47,460 nt of DNA from a virus. The position numbers and the translations under genes are program-made. Shown one piece after another: positions 34,701-42,309 of the stretch. Within the stretch, counting starts at the first letter, position 1, and each line of letters begins with the position of its first letter. Where the stretch lies: the IMG/VR virus record IMGVR_UViG_3300007644_000005, positions 1 through 47,460 of that record; one strand, written 5' to 3'. The notes beneath the pieces were generated by a model. It saw only the letters and a list, made by a program, of their open reading frames with translations. It had not been told where the DNA came from and did not search any database.

Positions 34701-34855
34701 TCTGTTTCAATATAGTTACCTTTGTCTGGGTCTTGCTTGATTTTATGTATCAGGTTTGTTTCAGAATCATATTCCACATTCACGATATACTTCTCGTCAT
34801 CGTGACCGATAAGAAACTTTTCGATATCCTCAAGTGGGATTTTATATTCTGCCAT
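31751..34855 (-). CDS. 43: DNA polymerase, family B (T4 gp43-like)
   Basis: A 1034-aa replicative polymerase with 3'-5' exonuclease. Exo I FVFDLETTGLD (171-181), Exo II IIAGYNSANFDWDFF (229-243), Exo III RYLIDDLWETM (502-512); polymerase motif A MDYNSLYPAI (588-597), motif B KIFINSMFGALGAPQAF (654-670), motif C TVLDTDGVNF (704-713). The second Asp of motif C (DTDG) is kept. It is about 130 residues longer than T4 gp43 (898 aa); extra sequence lies mainly between Exo II and Exo III (about 330-500). It has a host-type promoter, fitting early expression, and is surrounded by late-type operons on the same strand. Confidence 0.97.
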   Translation of the reverse strand: MAEYKIPLEDIEKFLIGHDDEKYIVNVEYDSETNLIHKIKQDPDKGNYIETEPLMAFMWIKNLNKIKELVNFYGNSDSRIRSARQKFGIDIISLETGDHPKLVNGYKYLVTCSQGHKRMMDFFREGGIYIYDTRHDIKSHFLILNPVEQYFIHTGKRLFKGFEEYDDIHKFVFDLETTGLDPEINRIFLIGIYTNKGDKQIIPIEDNDDSEREAITKFFEVINQIKPTIIAGYNSANFDWDFFFVRCKKLGINIQDIAITLKPGELINTKPSMLKLGNEVEDYTQVNMFGYSIIDIIHSARRAQAIDSSMKSVGLKYVCQYNKIAKKNRVYIVGDKIGKYWYSEDKFYFDDRDGKYTFTKPTIEFMDNITRDIVQQNPDKFFVYDENETLEGFGQQSKELRGEPNTIAIITKKNQYNEVDSFFNDNDLEGNKVKINACIREIIQKLKEGKTVVFPVEVPGNGESKLSEKAPKTHEFLMLTYKALRDYVNTIQEVDGKYIVERYLIDDLWETMEVDAVYNQTSFMLAKLIPTTYQRVSTMGTAGLWKLLMLTYSFENNLAIPLSDTKREYTGGLSRLFKVGFSRELRKMDYNSLYPAIQLAHDVFPEVDINGAMKSMLKYFHTERFRAKKLSDKYKKEGNYQLADKYKRKQLPLKIFINSMFGALGAPQAFQWAEIDTSEQITCTARQYLRLMVRFFIDKGYTPTVLDTDGVNFMAPEGGEDHFTYVGKGYNDEVEEGKEYRGVKAVVAEFNDTYMRGEMGLGLDGQWPATINLSRKNYALLEDDGSISLTGNSIKSKKLPVYIEEFLDKGIKMLLTGQGYEFVQYYYQYFDKIYNREIPLAKIATKARVKKSVSGYANRGTDKNGRQLAKQAHMELAIKHNLQVNLGDTIYYVNNGKTKSHGDAQEDKHGNMYATLVPNDIIENQPDFIGEYNVPKYLDAFNSRLKPLMVAFDKEIRDLILITKPEQKRAFLKSELELVNDQPDDIEDQDTLQDFFTPSDMEMEFWEKKEYKADFWFDKDIIFRIPGFGEEIQV

Positions 34856-34871
34856 AACCTATATTTTGGCA

Positions 34872-34902
34872 CAAATATAATAATTAAATTGACTCCTACA
34901 AA
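34872..34902 (-). promoter_or_regulatory. Bacteroidota-type promoter for DNA polymerase
   Basis: On the minus strand TTTTG (TTTG at 34902-34899), a 19-base spacer and TATATTTG (34879-34872) match the host consensus exactly. The -7 box ends 16 bases before the ATG at 34855. Confidence 0.75.
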
Positions 34903-34922
34903 ATTTTTTACTAAAACTTTTT

Positions 34923-35324
34923 TTAAACTATGTCGGTTTTTACGAAAGAATCCAAAATATGGATATACAATTGTTCGTGTATTGGTGCGATTAGTTCACC
35001 GTAAACATTTGATGGTGATGCCAAATCAAAAAGAGTTAATTTAAACTCACCCAAAAATACACCTGGTTTGTCTGTATCATCTTTTGTGAACTGGTAAGTT
35101 ATGATGTAGTGTTTTCTACCGTCTTCGTCACAAGGGTTTTCCAAGACTATATTTGCCGTTTTGTTAGCAACTTTGTAAATACCCGTTTTTTCGTCTTTCA
35201 TCGCAAAAGTTGCAACGCAATTTTCGATTAATTCCTCAAATCTTCTAAAATCGTTTCTCCCATCCCTAAAAACTTTCATTTTTAAGATCGGTAACGTTGA
35301 GTTTTGTCTAATACTGAATATCAT
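34923..35324 (-). CDS. Unknown 133-aa protein with its own late promoter
   Basis: A 133-aa protein, likely beta-rich (KHYIITYQFT, GVFLGEFKLTLFD), with an N-terminal helix (FRRFEELIENCVATFAM). I cannot identify it; the strand-rich body and C-terminal YGELIAPIHEQLYIHILDSF might suggest a tail completion or connector protein. It overlaps the 491-aa gene by one base, but has a separate late-type box 22 bases upstream inside that gene, so extra copies are likely made. Confidence 0.7.
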   Translation of the reverse strand: MIFSIRQNSTLPILKMKVFRDGRNDFRRFEELIENCVATFAMKDEKTGIYKVANKTANIVLENPCDEDGRKHYIITYQFTKDDTDKPGVFLGEFKLTLFDLASPSNVYGELIAPIHEQLYIHILDSFVKTDIV

Positions 35325-36799
35325 TAGAATAAGTTTTTTATAAATATCTTTCTACCACCCTTTATTACGTTTAAACCATAATAATCAGCGATATTATTAA
35401 CCATTTTTTTAATTTCAAAAGCGTACAAAGGTAAACAATACATTTGAAAAACCTTTACACCACCAGTAAATGTCCCAGCAAAAAATTTCTCAAGAACAGT
35501 ATCTATTTTTTTATTTGTGTCCAAGTATAAAGCGTCTAAAAGGTTTTGTGTACCACCCCCAAAAGAGAAGTTAAATGGTACGCCCTCTTGTAAGTTATCC
35601 TCAACGGTTAATTCGTGCGGTATAACCTCGATAAAGTCATATTTCTTTAGAACACTAAAACCGTTTATGTAAATTGAGAAGGTACCCTTTTTATAATCAC
35701 CATATTTTAAAGCACACTTACTATCGTATGCAAAATCCCTTTCAAAAACAGAGCTTATATGTAAAAATTTGTTTTCGGTTACGTCTATAACGGGTTTTTT
35801 TGTATATGTCTCTTCTATAGTGAAATATTTTGTTACGATTAACCACGTATCGTAGTTATCACAGTCACTAGTTGGTTCTTTAATAAAAGAGCTTGTTGTT
35901 ATACCAGAAACTTCTTGTGTTGCTCCAGTATAACAAACATCAGTTGGGTAGATCATTCTATATCCTATCCTACCGTCATTTGTAACTCTTATACCAAACG
36001 CATTGTAATATAAGTCAACATACTCTTGGTGATATTGTAATTTTTGTGATTCGGCTGTAAATCTTCTACCAGTGTACATAATACCGTTGTAATAGTTGAA
36101 GTACCCTATATATTTTGATGTGCCGTTTAAACTGATTAAACCATTATAAGTGTATAAATTTTGTAATTCCTTTGGTATTATATTATAATCGTTTTCAAAT
36201 TTTTGTACTTCTACTTCGGTTTGATTGGCGTATTTACTTTCAGCCCTAGTACCCATATAGAAAATAAAACCACTATTATCTGGATATGCTTGGTTTAGTG
36301 TTGTCCCTGTTGTTGTCCCTGTTGTTGAACCAGTCATCGGGAAATGGACTATAGAATTAAATGACCAACCTTTTCTTGCTCGAGTTGGGAACCACTCAAC
36401 ATTTTTATTATGTATTTTATAAAAGCCCTGGTAAAACCCACCATCTAATTTATTATAATACACACCATTGTCAACCTTTAACTTATCTATGTTGTATGTG
36501 AAGTTACCAGTATAACCAGAAACCTCATGAAAACAAAACGTATCACCAGATTCAACAAGATAAGCAATGTCAGGGTCTATTGTACCGTTACCGTTGTTAA
36601 TAAAGAAATTGTCGTACCCGTTTAACCCAATATTTTCCAATGGGACGTTTTCAGATTGAGTTATTTGTGAACCACAAAGGCTAACAGTCACATCGATATC
36701 AATTAATTTACATTCATTGACGTCTCTATAGAAATCACGGCAGTCTTTTGTGATAACTATATCAAAATATTCACTCTTGTCTAACTCAGTATAAAACAT
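35324..36799 (-). CDS. Probable virion protein with short Thr repeat
   Basis: A 491-aa, beta-rich and Tyr/Asn-rich protein. Residues about 100-400 have a lectin-like or sandwich-like series of strands (WSFNSIVHFPM, GFIFYMGTR, GRIGYRMIYPTD, GTFSIYINGFSVLKKYDFIE). A short repeat TGSTTGTTTGTT at 156-167 is similar to the long array at 10084-10425. The C-terminus FAGTFTGGVKVFQMYCLPLY is also strand-rich. In T4 the fibritin gene lies next to gp13, but no coiled coil is seen here. It probably is a neck or tail appendage. It overlaps gp13 by one base. Confidence 0.7.
   Translation of the reverse strand: MFYTELDKSEYFDIVITKDCRDFYRDVNECKLIDIDVTVSLCGSQITQSENVPLENIGLNGYDNFFINNGNGTIDPDIAYLVESGDTFCFHEVSGYTGNFTYNIDKLKVDNGVYYNKLDGGFYQGFYKIHNKNVEWFPTRARKGWSFNSIVHFPMTGSTTGTTTGTTLNQAYPDNSGFIFYMGTRAESKYANQTEVEVQKFENDYNIIPKELQNLYTYNGLISLNGTSKYIGYFNYYNGIMYTGRRFTAESQKLQYHQEYVDLYYNAFGIRVTNDGRIGYRMIYPTDVCYTGATQEVSGITTSSFIKEPTSDCDNYDTWLIVTKYFTIEETYTKKPVIDVTENKFLHISSVFERDFAYDSKCALKYGDYKKGTFSIYINGFSVLKKYDFIEVIPHELTVEDNLQEGVPFNFSFGGGTQNLLDALYLDTNKKIDTVLEKFFAGTFTGGVKVFQMYCLPLYAFEIKKMVNNIADYYGLNVIKGGRKIFIKNLF
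35340..35346 (-). promoter_or_regulatory. Late-type box inside a coding region
   Basis: The minus strand reads AGATATTTATAAAAAAC; the box begins 22 bases before the ATG at 35324, within the last codons of the 491-aa gene. The fixed distance indicates it is functional. Confidence 0.65.
36299..36334 (-). repeat. Short Thr/Gly repeat
   Basis: Three 12-bp units encode TGST-TGTT-TGTT, the same unit type as the large array at 10084-10425 in another structural gene. Confidence 0.8.
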
Positions 36800-37890
36800 T
36801 ATATTATCTTAATTGGTTTTTGGAATGCTCTGTACTTTAACGCTTTATTAATTTCTTCAGCTTCCATTGACATTCTTTTTAATATTTCTAAAGGATTTAA
36901 TTTAAACATCCTATCCTCTAGCTCTTTCTTAAGTGTTATCATCTCATCTTTACCTTCAGATAGTAATGATTGATATTCTATCTCCATATTAGCATCTGGC
37001 ACTGGTATTTTACCACCAAAAGTACCTCTAACACGACCAAGTGTTTCTTTACATAATGCGATGAAATATCTCCTAACCCAAGTTTTAGAAGGGTCATTAA
37101 GATCGTCATAATTAATATTATCCAACGGAACATCCATTGGTGATTTAATTACATCTTTATTTAATTCAAAACATTCATCTTTTTGTTCTGGGTTTATATC
37201 GTAATACCAATACCAAACCTTTGCTTGGTTCATTGTTGCGCCTCTAAAATCATATTTACCACCTGGGGTGTTCATTAAATGAAGAAACTTCTTACCATCA
37301 GGTGCATTTGTTATTTTATAAACCAATTCAGATCTAATTATTCTATTTTTTAAGTTTCTATCTGTTGATCGCATTAAAATATCAAAGGCTGGTAAAATAT
37401 AATAACTACCTAGGCCCATATATTCTGCACCAAATTGGTTATTCCACACGCCTAAAAATGGGTCAATTACCGATTGATCTAATGAAGCTGGTGTAAACCA
37501 TAAAACTTCATTAATTTCCCTATTGGCTGGTATTTCGTAAAGTTGTTGCCCCTTAACTAGTTCAATATAATCTTTCTTTAAGACATACCCACCTTCTCCA
37601 GCACCAAGACCGACAATCTTAGAGTAAGAGTATGTGTATTGGGTCACCAAGTCAAATGTCCTATATAATAGGGCTCTGGTTAAATCGGCTGAGGAGATAT
37701 TTAAACCTATTAAGCTAGGCCACTGGTGTTCAATTAACCAATTATGTATGAATTCGGTGTAGTCTTCAAGCGCTATCTCTAATAGCGAATCCATTTGTTC
37801 CTCTTCTAATTGTATTTTTCGAATTGGTGCACCAAGCCTATGTTTGGCTTGTTTGTAAATTTTTTCCTTTTCAACTGGATTTATCTTCAT
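36799..37890 (-). CDS. 13: Neck protein (T4 gp13-like)
   Basis: A 363-aa protein (T4 gp13 is 309 aa). The N-terminus KQAKHRLGAPIRKIQLEEEQ, followed by ALEDYTEF, is the hallmark of the family; KGQQLYEIPANREINEVLWF and the C-terminal WVRRYFIALCKETLGRVRG, FGGKIPVPDA with a helical end also match. gp13 and gp14 join portal to the tail. Residues 150-265 are an insertion with Tyr/Trp-rich text. It heads a three-gene late operon on the minus strand, while the gp14 and gp15 candidates lie 3 kb away on the plus strand. Confidence 0.88.
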   Translation of the reverse strand: MKINPVEKEKIYKQAKHRLGAPIRKIQLEEEQMDSLLEIALEDYTEFIHNWLIEHQWPSLIGLNISSADLTRALLYRTFDLVTQYTYSYSKIVGLGAGEGGYVLKKDYIELVKGQQLYEIPANREINEVLWFTPASLDQSVIDPFLGVWNNQFGAEYMGLGSYYILPAFDILMRSTDRNLKNRIIRSELVYKITNAPDGKKFLHLMNTPGGKYDFRGATMNQAKVWYWYYDINPEQKDECFELNKDVIKSPMDVPLDNINYDDLNDPSKTWVRRYFIALCKETLGRVRGTFGGKIPVPDANMEIEYQSLLSEGKDEMITLKKELEDRMFKLNPLEILKRMSMEAEEINKALKYRAFQKPIKII

Positions 37891-37898
37891 TGTCCTAA

Positions 37899-37913
37899 TA
37901 TTTATTATAAATA
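37899..37913. promoter_or_regulatory. Bidirectional late-type promoter
   Basis: TATTTATTATAAATA reads as a TATTTAT box on both strands: 24 bases before the plus-strand ATG at 37923 and 23 bases before the minus-strand ATG at 37890. The 32-base gap thus serves the GP88-like and gp13 genes. Confidence 0.75.
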
Positions 37914-37922
37914 GTTAGAAAG

Positions 37923-39074
37923 ATGAGTAAAACAACCCTTAATGAAACGATAAACAGAATTAAACAAAATTCTGGGATAATGGTGTTTGAAGCCGATATT
38001 AATGAAATTGACTGGGAAAAAGATTTTAAAGATGTTTCTAAAAAATGTTTAAACCCTAGTGAATTGGCTAATTATTTAAATAAAGTTATTGATAATAGTC
38101 AGAAAAAATCAGCTGACAAAGAAAAAATAGGTTTAGATAAACCAATAATTCACGCTAAAGCAATACCGTTCGATGAAGAAGGTGAGTTAGATATTAACGA
38201 ATTCATTAGTAAGATAACAGCAATGCCTAATGATATATTAAGTGTTAATGAAAAAATGCAAAAATCAAATGATGACGGAACTTATAACGTTAACATTGGT
38301 ATACCAGCTTTAAGGGGTTTAGTTTATGATATAGATGAACAAAAATTTTATATCGTTAACACCTGTCCAGGTGCGGGTAGTTGTGCTATGGTTTGCTACG
38401 CAAGAAGAGGTAGTTATATACAATATCCAGGTGTTTTTTTAAAACAAACTAAAGTACTTAACCTACTCTTAAATTACCCAGATAGATTTGAAAAAATTCT
38501 AATTCGTGAATTGGAGACCACGCTGTTAAAAAACCCAGATAAACAAGTTAATTTTAGGTGGAATGATGCGGGTGATTTTTTTGCAACAAAATATTATGAG
38601 ATTGCTGTTAGAATAACCAACACTTTACTTAAAGATGGTTATAATATTAAATCATATGCCTACACAAAAATGGGTGAAATCGTTAATTTAGGTGACCCCA
38701 ATTTCCTTATAAATTTCTCTAATGACGCAAATAAACGAGAAACTGAAAAAGTTAAAGATATTGATAATGCTAAGCAAGCCGTTATTGTACCAAAAGAGCT
38801 TTTTGATGATTTATTTATGAAAGAAAAAGGGTCATATGCAGTAGATTCAAAAGGTAAACCCGTTTTTAAGGATGAGGACGGTGTTAATACATTAAAGACT
38901 AGATTGGCTAATGAATATAAAGTTGATGTTAAAACAATTTTAACATATGACGAACTATTAAGGACACCAGTTGGCAATGAAAAACAATATAATGTTGTTG
39001 TTATGCCAAAAGGTGACGGTGATGTGGGTGCCCAAAGATCAGACGTTAAAATGTCTTTTCTATGTTTTCACTAA
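37923..39074 (+). CDS. GP88-family protein (Cys cluster)
   Basis: A 383-aa protein of the phage GP88 family (described in mycobacteriophages, function unknown). Core signatures: NTCPGAGSCAMVCYARRG (res. 146-163) with Cys148, Cys154 and Cys158; QVNFRWNDAGDFFATKYYEI (208-227); SYAYTKM (244-250). The three Cys could bind a metal or cluster, and the order of motifs resembles radical-SAM-like proteins (inference). The N-terminal 110 residues are helical and extra; residues 270-360 also look like an insertion before the C-terminal segment GDVGAQRSDV. It has the bidirectional late box. It converges on the SNF2 helicase with a 15-base 3' overlap. Confidence 0.75.
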   Translation: MSKTTLNETINRIKQNSGIMVFEADINEIDWEKDFKDVSKKCLNPSELANYLNKVIDNSQKKSADKEKIGLDKPIIHAKAIPFDEEGELDINEFISKITAMPNDILSVNEKMQKSNDDGTYNVNIGIPALRGLVYDIDEQKFYIVNTCPGAGSCAMVCYARRGSYIQYPGVFLKQTKVLNLLLNYPDRFEKILIRELETTLLKNPDKQVNFRWNDAGDFFATKYYEIAVRITNTLLKDGYNIKSYAYTKMGEIVNLGDPNFLINFSNDANKRETEKVKDIDNAKQAVIVPKELFDDLFMKEKGSYAVDSKGKPVFKDEDGVNTLKTRLANEYKVDVKTILTYDELLRTPVGNEKQYNVVVMPKGDGDVGAQRSDVKMSFLCFH

Positions 39075-40847
39075 ATTACCAACAACCTCTTTAGCTACAG
39101 AAATCTCATCAATTTCATCGGGACCATTATCTCCCATGATTTGACTTATAATCTTCATTTTCTTTTGTAAGGTATTATACATATGCATATCCAATGTATC
39201 AACAAATAATGGATAAATAATATGTACTTGGCTTGTTTGACCAATTCTATGTGCCCTATCTTCCGCCTGCATATGGTTTGCTGGCGTCCAATCTAGGTCA
39301 TTAAAAATTACAACGCTACCTTTGGTTAGTGTTAAACCAACACCAGCGGCAACAATATTACCAATGAATACTTTAACTTTATCATTATTTTGGAATTGGT
39401 CTACGGCATATTGTCTTTTATCTTTTGATGTTGATCCGTCTACAACGACAGCTTTATTGCCAAAATGAGCAACTAACTCTTTAACCGTATTAGTGAAACA
39501 AGTAAAAATAATTACCTTTTCTTCGTTTTCAATCATTTCTTCAGCTAATTCAATCGTATGAGGTAATTTATCATAAGATAATAATTGCCTAACCTTAATT
39601 AATTTAGTTAAGTGGTCAGTAATTGTTGGTTTTTCACCAGCAGACTCCATTTCCTCTATCCAAGCTTCATATTCAGCAATATATGCGTTGTATGTTGTTG
39701 AAAATTCTAGTGGTAAATAAACAGGTTTGATTGTTTTTTGTGGTAGATCAATTGAATCGTTTTTGGTTCTTCTCAATATAACATCAGCAGAATATTCTCT
39801 GAGTTCATCTAAATTAGATGAACCAGAACAAACCCAATATTTTTGTTTAGTACCTTTTCGGTTGAATTGTCTACCAGCACAATACCTTTTAACATAACCA
39901 ACCCAATTAGCCGCAACTGGTGAGTCACACATGTATAATAAATTATAAAAATCTATTGGTTTATTAGTAATCGGTGTCCCCGTTAAAAACCATCTAACTG
40001 GTATTTTACTAGCAAAATCATTAAATATTTTGGTCCTATTTGATGTTGCGTTTTTAAGGTAGTGCGCCTCGTCAACAATAACCAAATCAAATTTGTGGTA
40101 ATCTATTGGTGATACTGGTAGGTCGGAAACTTTAACACCACGTCTTGGTAGGTGGTGGAAATTTTTAAGAATGTCGTAATTAACAATTGTCCATTTTTTT
40201 ACTGTTAGGTTACTACCGTCAACAACACTAACATTATCAACAGAATCATAATTAGAAATTTCTATTCTCCAATTTAATTTTAATGATGCTGGACATACAA
40301 CTAATATTTTTTTAAAATCACCTTCCATTGCAGCGATGATAGCTGAGGTCGTTTTACCCAAACCCATTTCATCCGCTAAAATAAATTTATCGTTCGTTAA
40401 AAGTTTTTTAATAGCTTCTATTTGATGGGGTTTTGGTGGCCTATCATATTTTAATAAATCAATTTCTGGTTCTAGTTTTTTAGCCTTTATACAATCTTTG
40501 TTTATATAAAAGCTATAATATTCGTCACAACCATCAACAAAACACCCAAAGACGTGTAAAAAGTTTTCTTTTCTACTCAATAATTTATTGATAAAAACTT
40601 TATCTGGTATGAAATCCAATTTTAATTGTTCAGCGACAAACGCCCTACAAGGTGCGCTTATATCAAACATTTTATTAACAACAACTGGCTCAACATAAGC
40701 ATTCTTAACGATATAATCGCTCTGGTTTTTTGTTGGTATAAACCTTTTGTTTGTTTTATAATTGCTTAAAATATTTAAAATATAGTCGTTAGACCCTTTA
40801 TAAATTTTTAATATATCTAAAGCCCTTTTTTCTATGGGAAGCTCCAT
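39060..40847 (-). CDS. SNF2-family helicase
   Basis: A 595-aa Superfamily 2 ATPase of the SWI2/SNF2 type. Motif I ILADEMGLGKTTSAII (156-171), Ia VVCPASLKLNW, II DLVIVDEAHYLKN (254-266), III WFLTGTP (286-292), IV/V GNIVAAGVGLTLTKGSVVIF and VI MQAEDRAHRIGQ (about 549-560). Residues 1-135 form an unrecognised N-terminal domain. It resembles SMARCAL1-like annealing helicases and may handle recombination or replication forks, like UvsW in T4, though UvsW is only a remote relative. No TATTTAT box precedes it; a short inverted repeat TTGACT-AGAA-AGTCAA lies 52 bases upstream. Confidence 0.92.
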   Translation of the reverse strand: MELPIEKRALDILKIYKGSNDYILNILSNYKTNKRFIPTKNQSDYIVKNAYVEPVVVNKMFDISAPCRAFVAEQLKLDFIPDKVFINKLLSRKENFLHVFGCFVDGCDEYYSFYINKDCIKAKKLEPEIDLLKYDRPPKPHQIEAIKKLLTNDKFILADEMGLGKTTSAIIAAMEGDFKKILVVCPASLKLNWRIEISNYDSVDNVSVVDGSNLTVKKWTIVNYDILKNFHHLPRRGVKVSDLPVSPIDYHKFDLVIVDEAHYLKNATSNRTKIFNDFASKIPVRWFLTGTPITNKPIDFYNLLYMCDSPVAANWVGYVKRYCAGRQFNRKGTKQKYWVCSGSSNLDELREYSADVILRRTKNDSIDLPQKTIKPVYLPLEFSTTYNAYIAEYEAWIEEMESAGEKPTITDHLTKLIKVRQLLSYDKLPHTIELAEEMIENEEKVIIFTCFTNTVKELVAHFGNKAVVVDGSTSKDKRQYAVDQFQNNDKVKVFIGNIVAAGVGLTLTKGSVVIFNDLDWTPANHMQAEDRAHRIGQTSQVHIIYPLFVDTLDMHMYNTLQKKMKIISQIMGDNGPDEIDEISVAKEVVGNLVKT

Positions 40848-40898
40848 TATCGTATCTTAATTACTCTTTTATTATTATTCCATAATAATAACAAATTT

Positions 40899-40914
40899 TG
40901 ACTAGAAAGTCAAC
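40899..40914. repeat. Small inverted repeat in divergent promoter region
   Basis: TTGACT-AGAA-AGTCAA, a perfect 6-bp inverted repeat in the 103-base gap between the helicase and the gp14-like gene. Could be an operator or chance. Confidence 0.4.
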
Positions 40915-40931
40915 TCACTAATAAATCAAAC

Positions 40932-40939
40932 TATTTATA
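40932..40939 (+). promoter_or_regulatory. Late-type promoter box TATTTATA
   Basis: AAACTATTTATATAAAAAGA lies with the box starting 19 bases before the ATG at 40951. Matches the terminase box almost base for base over 20 bases. Confidence 0.75.
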
Positions 40940-40950
40940 TAAAAAGAATA

Positions 40951-41472
40951 ATGGAAAGAAAAACTAGGATACCGAATACGAGGTTAAATAGGTTCTATGA
41001 CGAAGAAGATTTTAGGTTGGAGTTAGATATGGCCACCGAATTAATCGAAGGTGATATGAACTTTACAGTAGTTCTTTTTAGGATTGATAGAGTAAATACG
41101 CAGGTTGATGACGTTTACTGGGAAAGTAATCCTAGGGATATTAGATTTAAAGCACCAGTTGAATTAAAGGTAATTCTAAATTTAGCTAACGGTGAAAACA
41201 AATCTTACTCACCAAATGGTAATTTAAGGTATCAAGATTATGGTAATTTAGAGTTTACTGTCTTACAAAAGCAGTTAGATGAGAAAGGTGTTGAGATAGG
41301 TTATGGTGATATTGTTGGTTATTCTGACAGGGAAAATAACTTTAAATACTTTAGTGTTTTTGATGACGACACGATAAATACCGATAACCCTAGTACGCAA
41401 TATGGTTACTCTGGTTATTTCAGAAGAATAAAATGTACAAACGTTGACCCTAACGTATTTAATGGTGTATAA
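40951..41472 (+). CDS. Possible neck protein (gp14-like)
   Basis: A 173-aa beta-rich protein. After a helical start (TRLNRFYDEEDFRLELDMAT), MNFTVVLFRIDRVNTQVDDV, FKAPVELKVILNL, YQDYGNLEFTVLQKQLDEKG and YGDIVGYSDRENNFKYFSV form strands in the order seen in T4 gp14, where a YRV-x-N-T segment, long strands and an iegDliy segment follow each other. This is similarity of pattern, not a diagnostic motif. Position just before the gp15 candidate and sheath fits. It is smaller than T4 gp14 (256 aa). Confidence 0.5.
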   Translation: MERKTRIPNTRLNRFYDEEDFRLELDMATELIEGDMNFTVVLFRIDRVNTQVDDVYWESNPRDIRFKAPVELKVILNLANGENKSYSPNGNLRYQDYGNLEFTVLQKQLDEKGVEIGYGDIVGYSDRENNFKYFSVFDDDTINTDNPSTQYGYSGYFRRIKCTNVDPNVFNGV

Positions 41473-41474
41473 AA

Positions 41475-42242
41475 ATGGCATTACCTGGTTCTTTTAAGAA
41501 AAAAATCAATATCACGAGAGAGCGTGCTAATATTGAGTACCCATATTCTATGCAGAGTGGTGCGGCTGAGAATATGAAGGATATGATAACGGACAAAGAT
41601 ACTTTCCTTCCTCAGGGTGTGTTACATATCGATCTAGATCGTGGTTTTAAAGAGTTCGTTAAAAACAATCTACAATTAACCCTAGACGGTCAAGAAGTAC
41701 CTGTTTTTATGATGGGGATACAAAAATGGAACGAGTTTTCACAGACTTGGAAATTTTCAGATGAATATAAAAACGTTAAGATACCTTTTGTTAATATCGT
41801 TAGAAACCCAGATACAAAATATGGTACGAACCCGTCTTTAATATATAACATACCAACTGGTAGACACTACACCTATGCTGAAGTACCTACTTGGGACGGT
41901 AATAAAAAGGGCGTTGATATTTACCAAATACCTCAACCGATACCTGTTGACATTAACTATCAGGTTAGGATTTTCGCTTATAGGCAAGAAGATCTAAATA
42001 AGTTTAATTCTTTAGTACTTAAAAACTTTCAGAGTAGACAGGCTTATACGATAGTAAATGGTCATTATATTCCGATAGTTTTAGAAGACACATCCGATGA
42101 AAGTCAAGTAACTGATTTAACGAATAAAAGGTTTTACATACAACTGTACACATTTAATCTACAAGGTTTTATTTTGGACCCCAACGATTTTATAGTAACT
42201 CCAGCGATAAGTAGAACATTAACAATAACAGAAAATGGATAA
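41475..42242 (+). CDS. Possible tail completion protein (gp15-like)
   Basis: A 255-aa protein upstream of the sheath gene. The middle, IPQPIPVDINYQVRIFAYRQ, EDLNKFNSLVLKNFQSRQAY, and NKRFYIQLYTFNLQGFILDP follow the layout of T4 gp15 (tail sheath stabiliser: PSPI strand, helix over the E-x-ILPYF region, then a beta pair ending GWMYPP). PVFMMGIQKWNEFSQTW may replace the N-terminal strands. The evidence is pattern plus position, so the call is tentative. It starts two bases after its neighbour stops, so the pair is translated together. Confidence 0.5.
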   Translation: MALPGSFKKKINITRERANIEYPYSMQSGAAENMKDMITDKDTFLPQGVLHIDLDRGFKEFVKNNLQLTLDGQEVPVFMMGIQKWNEFSQTWKFSDEYKNVKIPFVNIVRNPDTKYGTNPSLIYNIPTGRHYTYAEVPTWDGNKKGVDIYQIPQPIPVDINYQVRIFAYRQEDLNKFNSLVLKNFQSRQAYTIVNGHYIPIVLEDTSDESQVTDLTNKRFYIQLYTFNLQGFILDPNDFIVTPAISRTLTITENG

Positions 42243-42302
42243 TAATAATAAAATATTTTTTAAAATGAATCGATCATAATGGTTTTTTGGTAAAAAATAT
42301 AA

Positions 42303-42309
42303 TATTTAT
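42303..42309 (+). promoter_or_regulatory. Late-type box before tail sheath
   Basis: AATATTTATCAGTAAG begins 46 bases before the ATG. The leader that follows, ending ATTAAATAGA then ATATG, resembles that of the tail tube gene. Confidence 0.6.

Noticed and set aside
38660-38977. Minus-strand frame of 105 aa inside the GP88-like gene
   Set aside because: Antisense to the real gene and without promoter or ribosome-site support.
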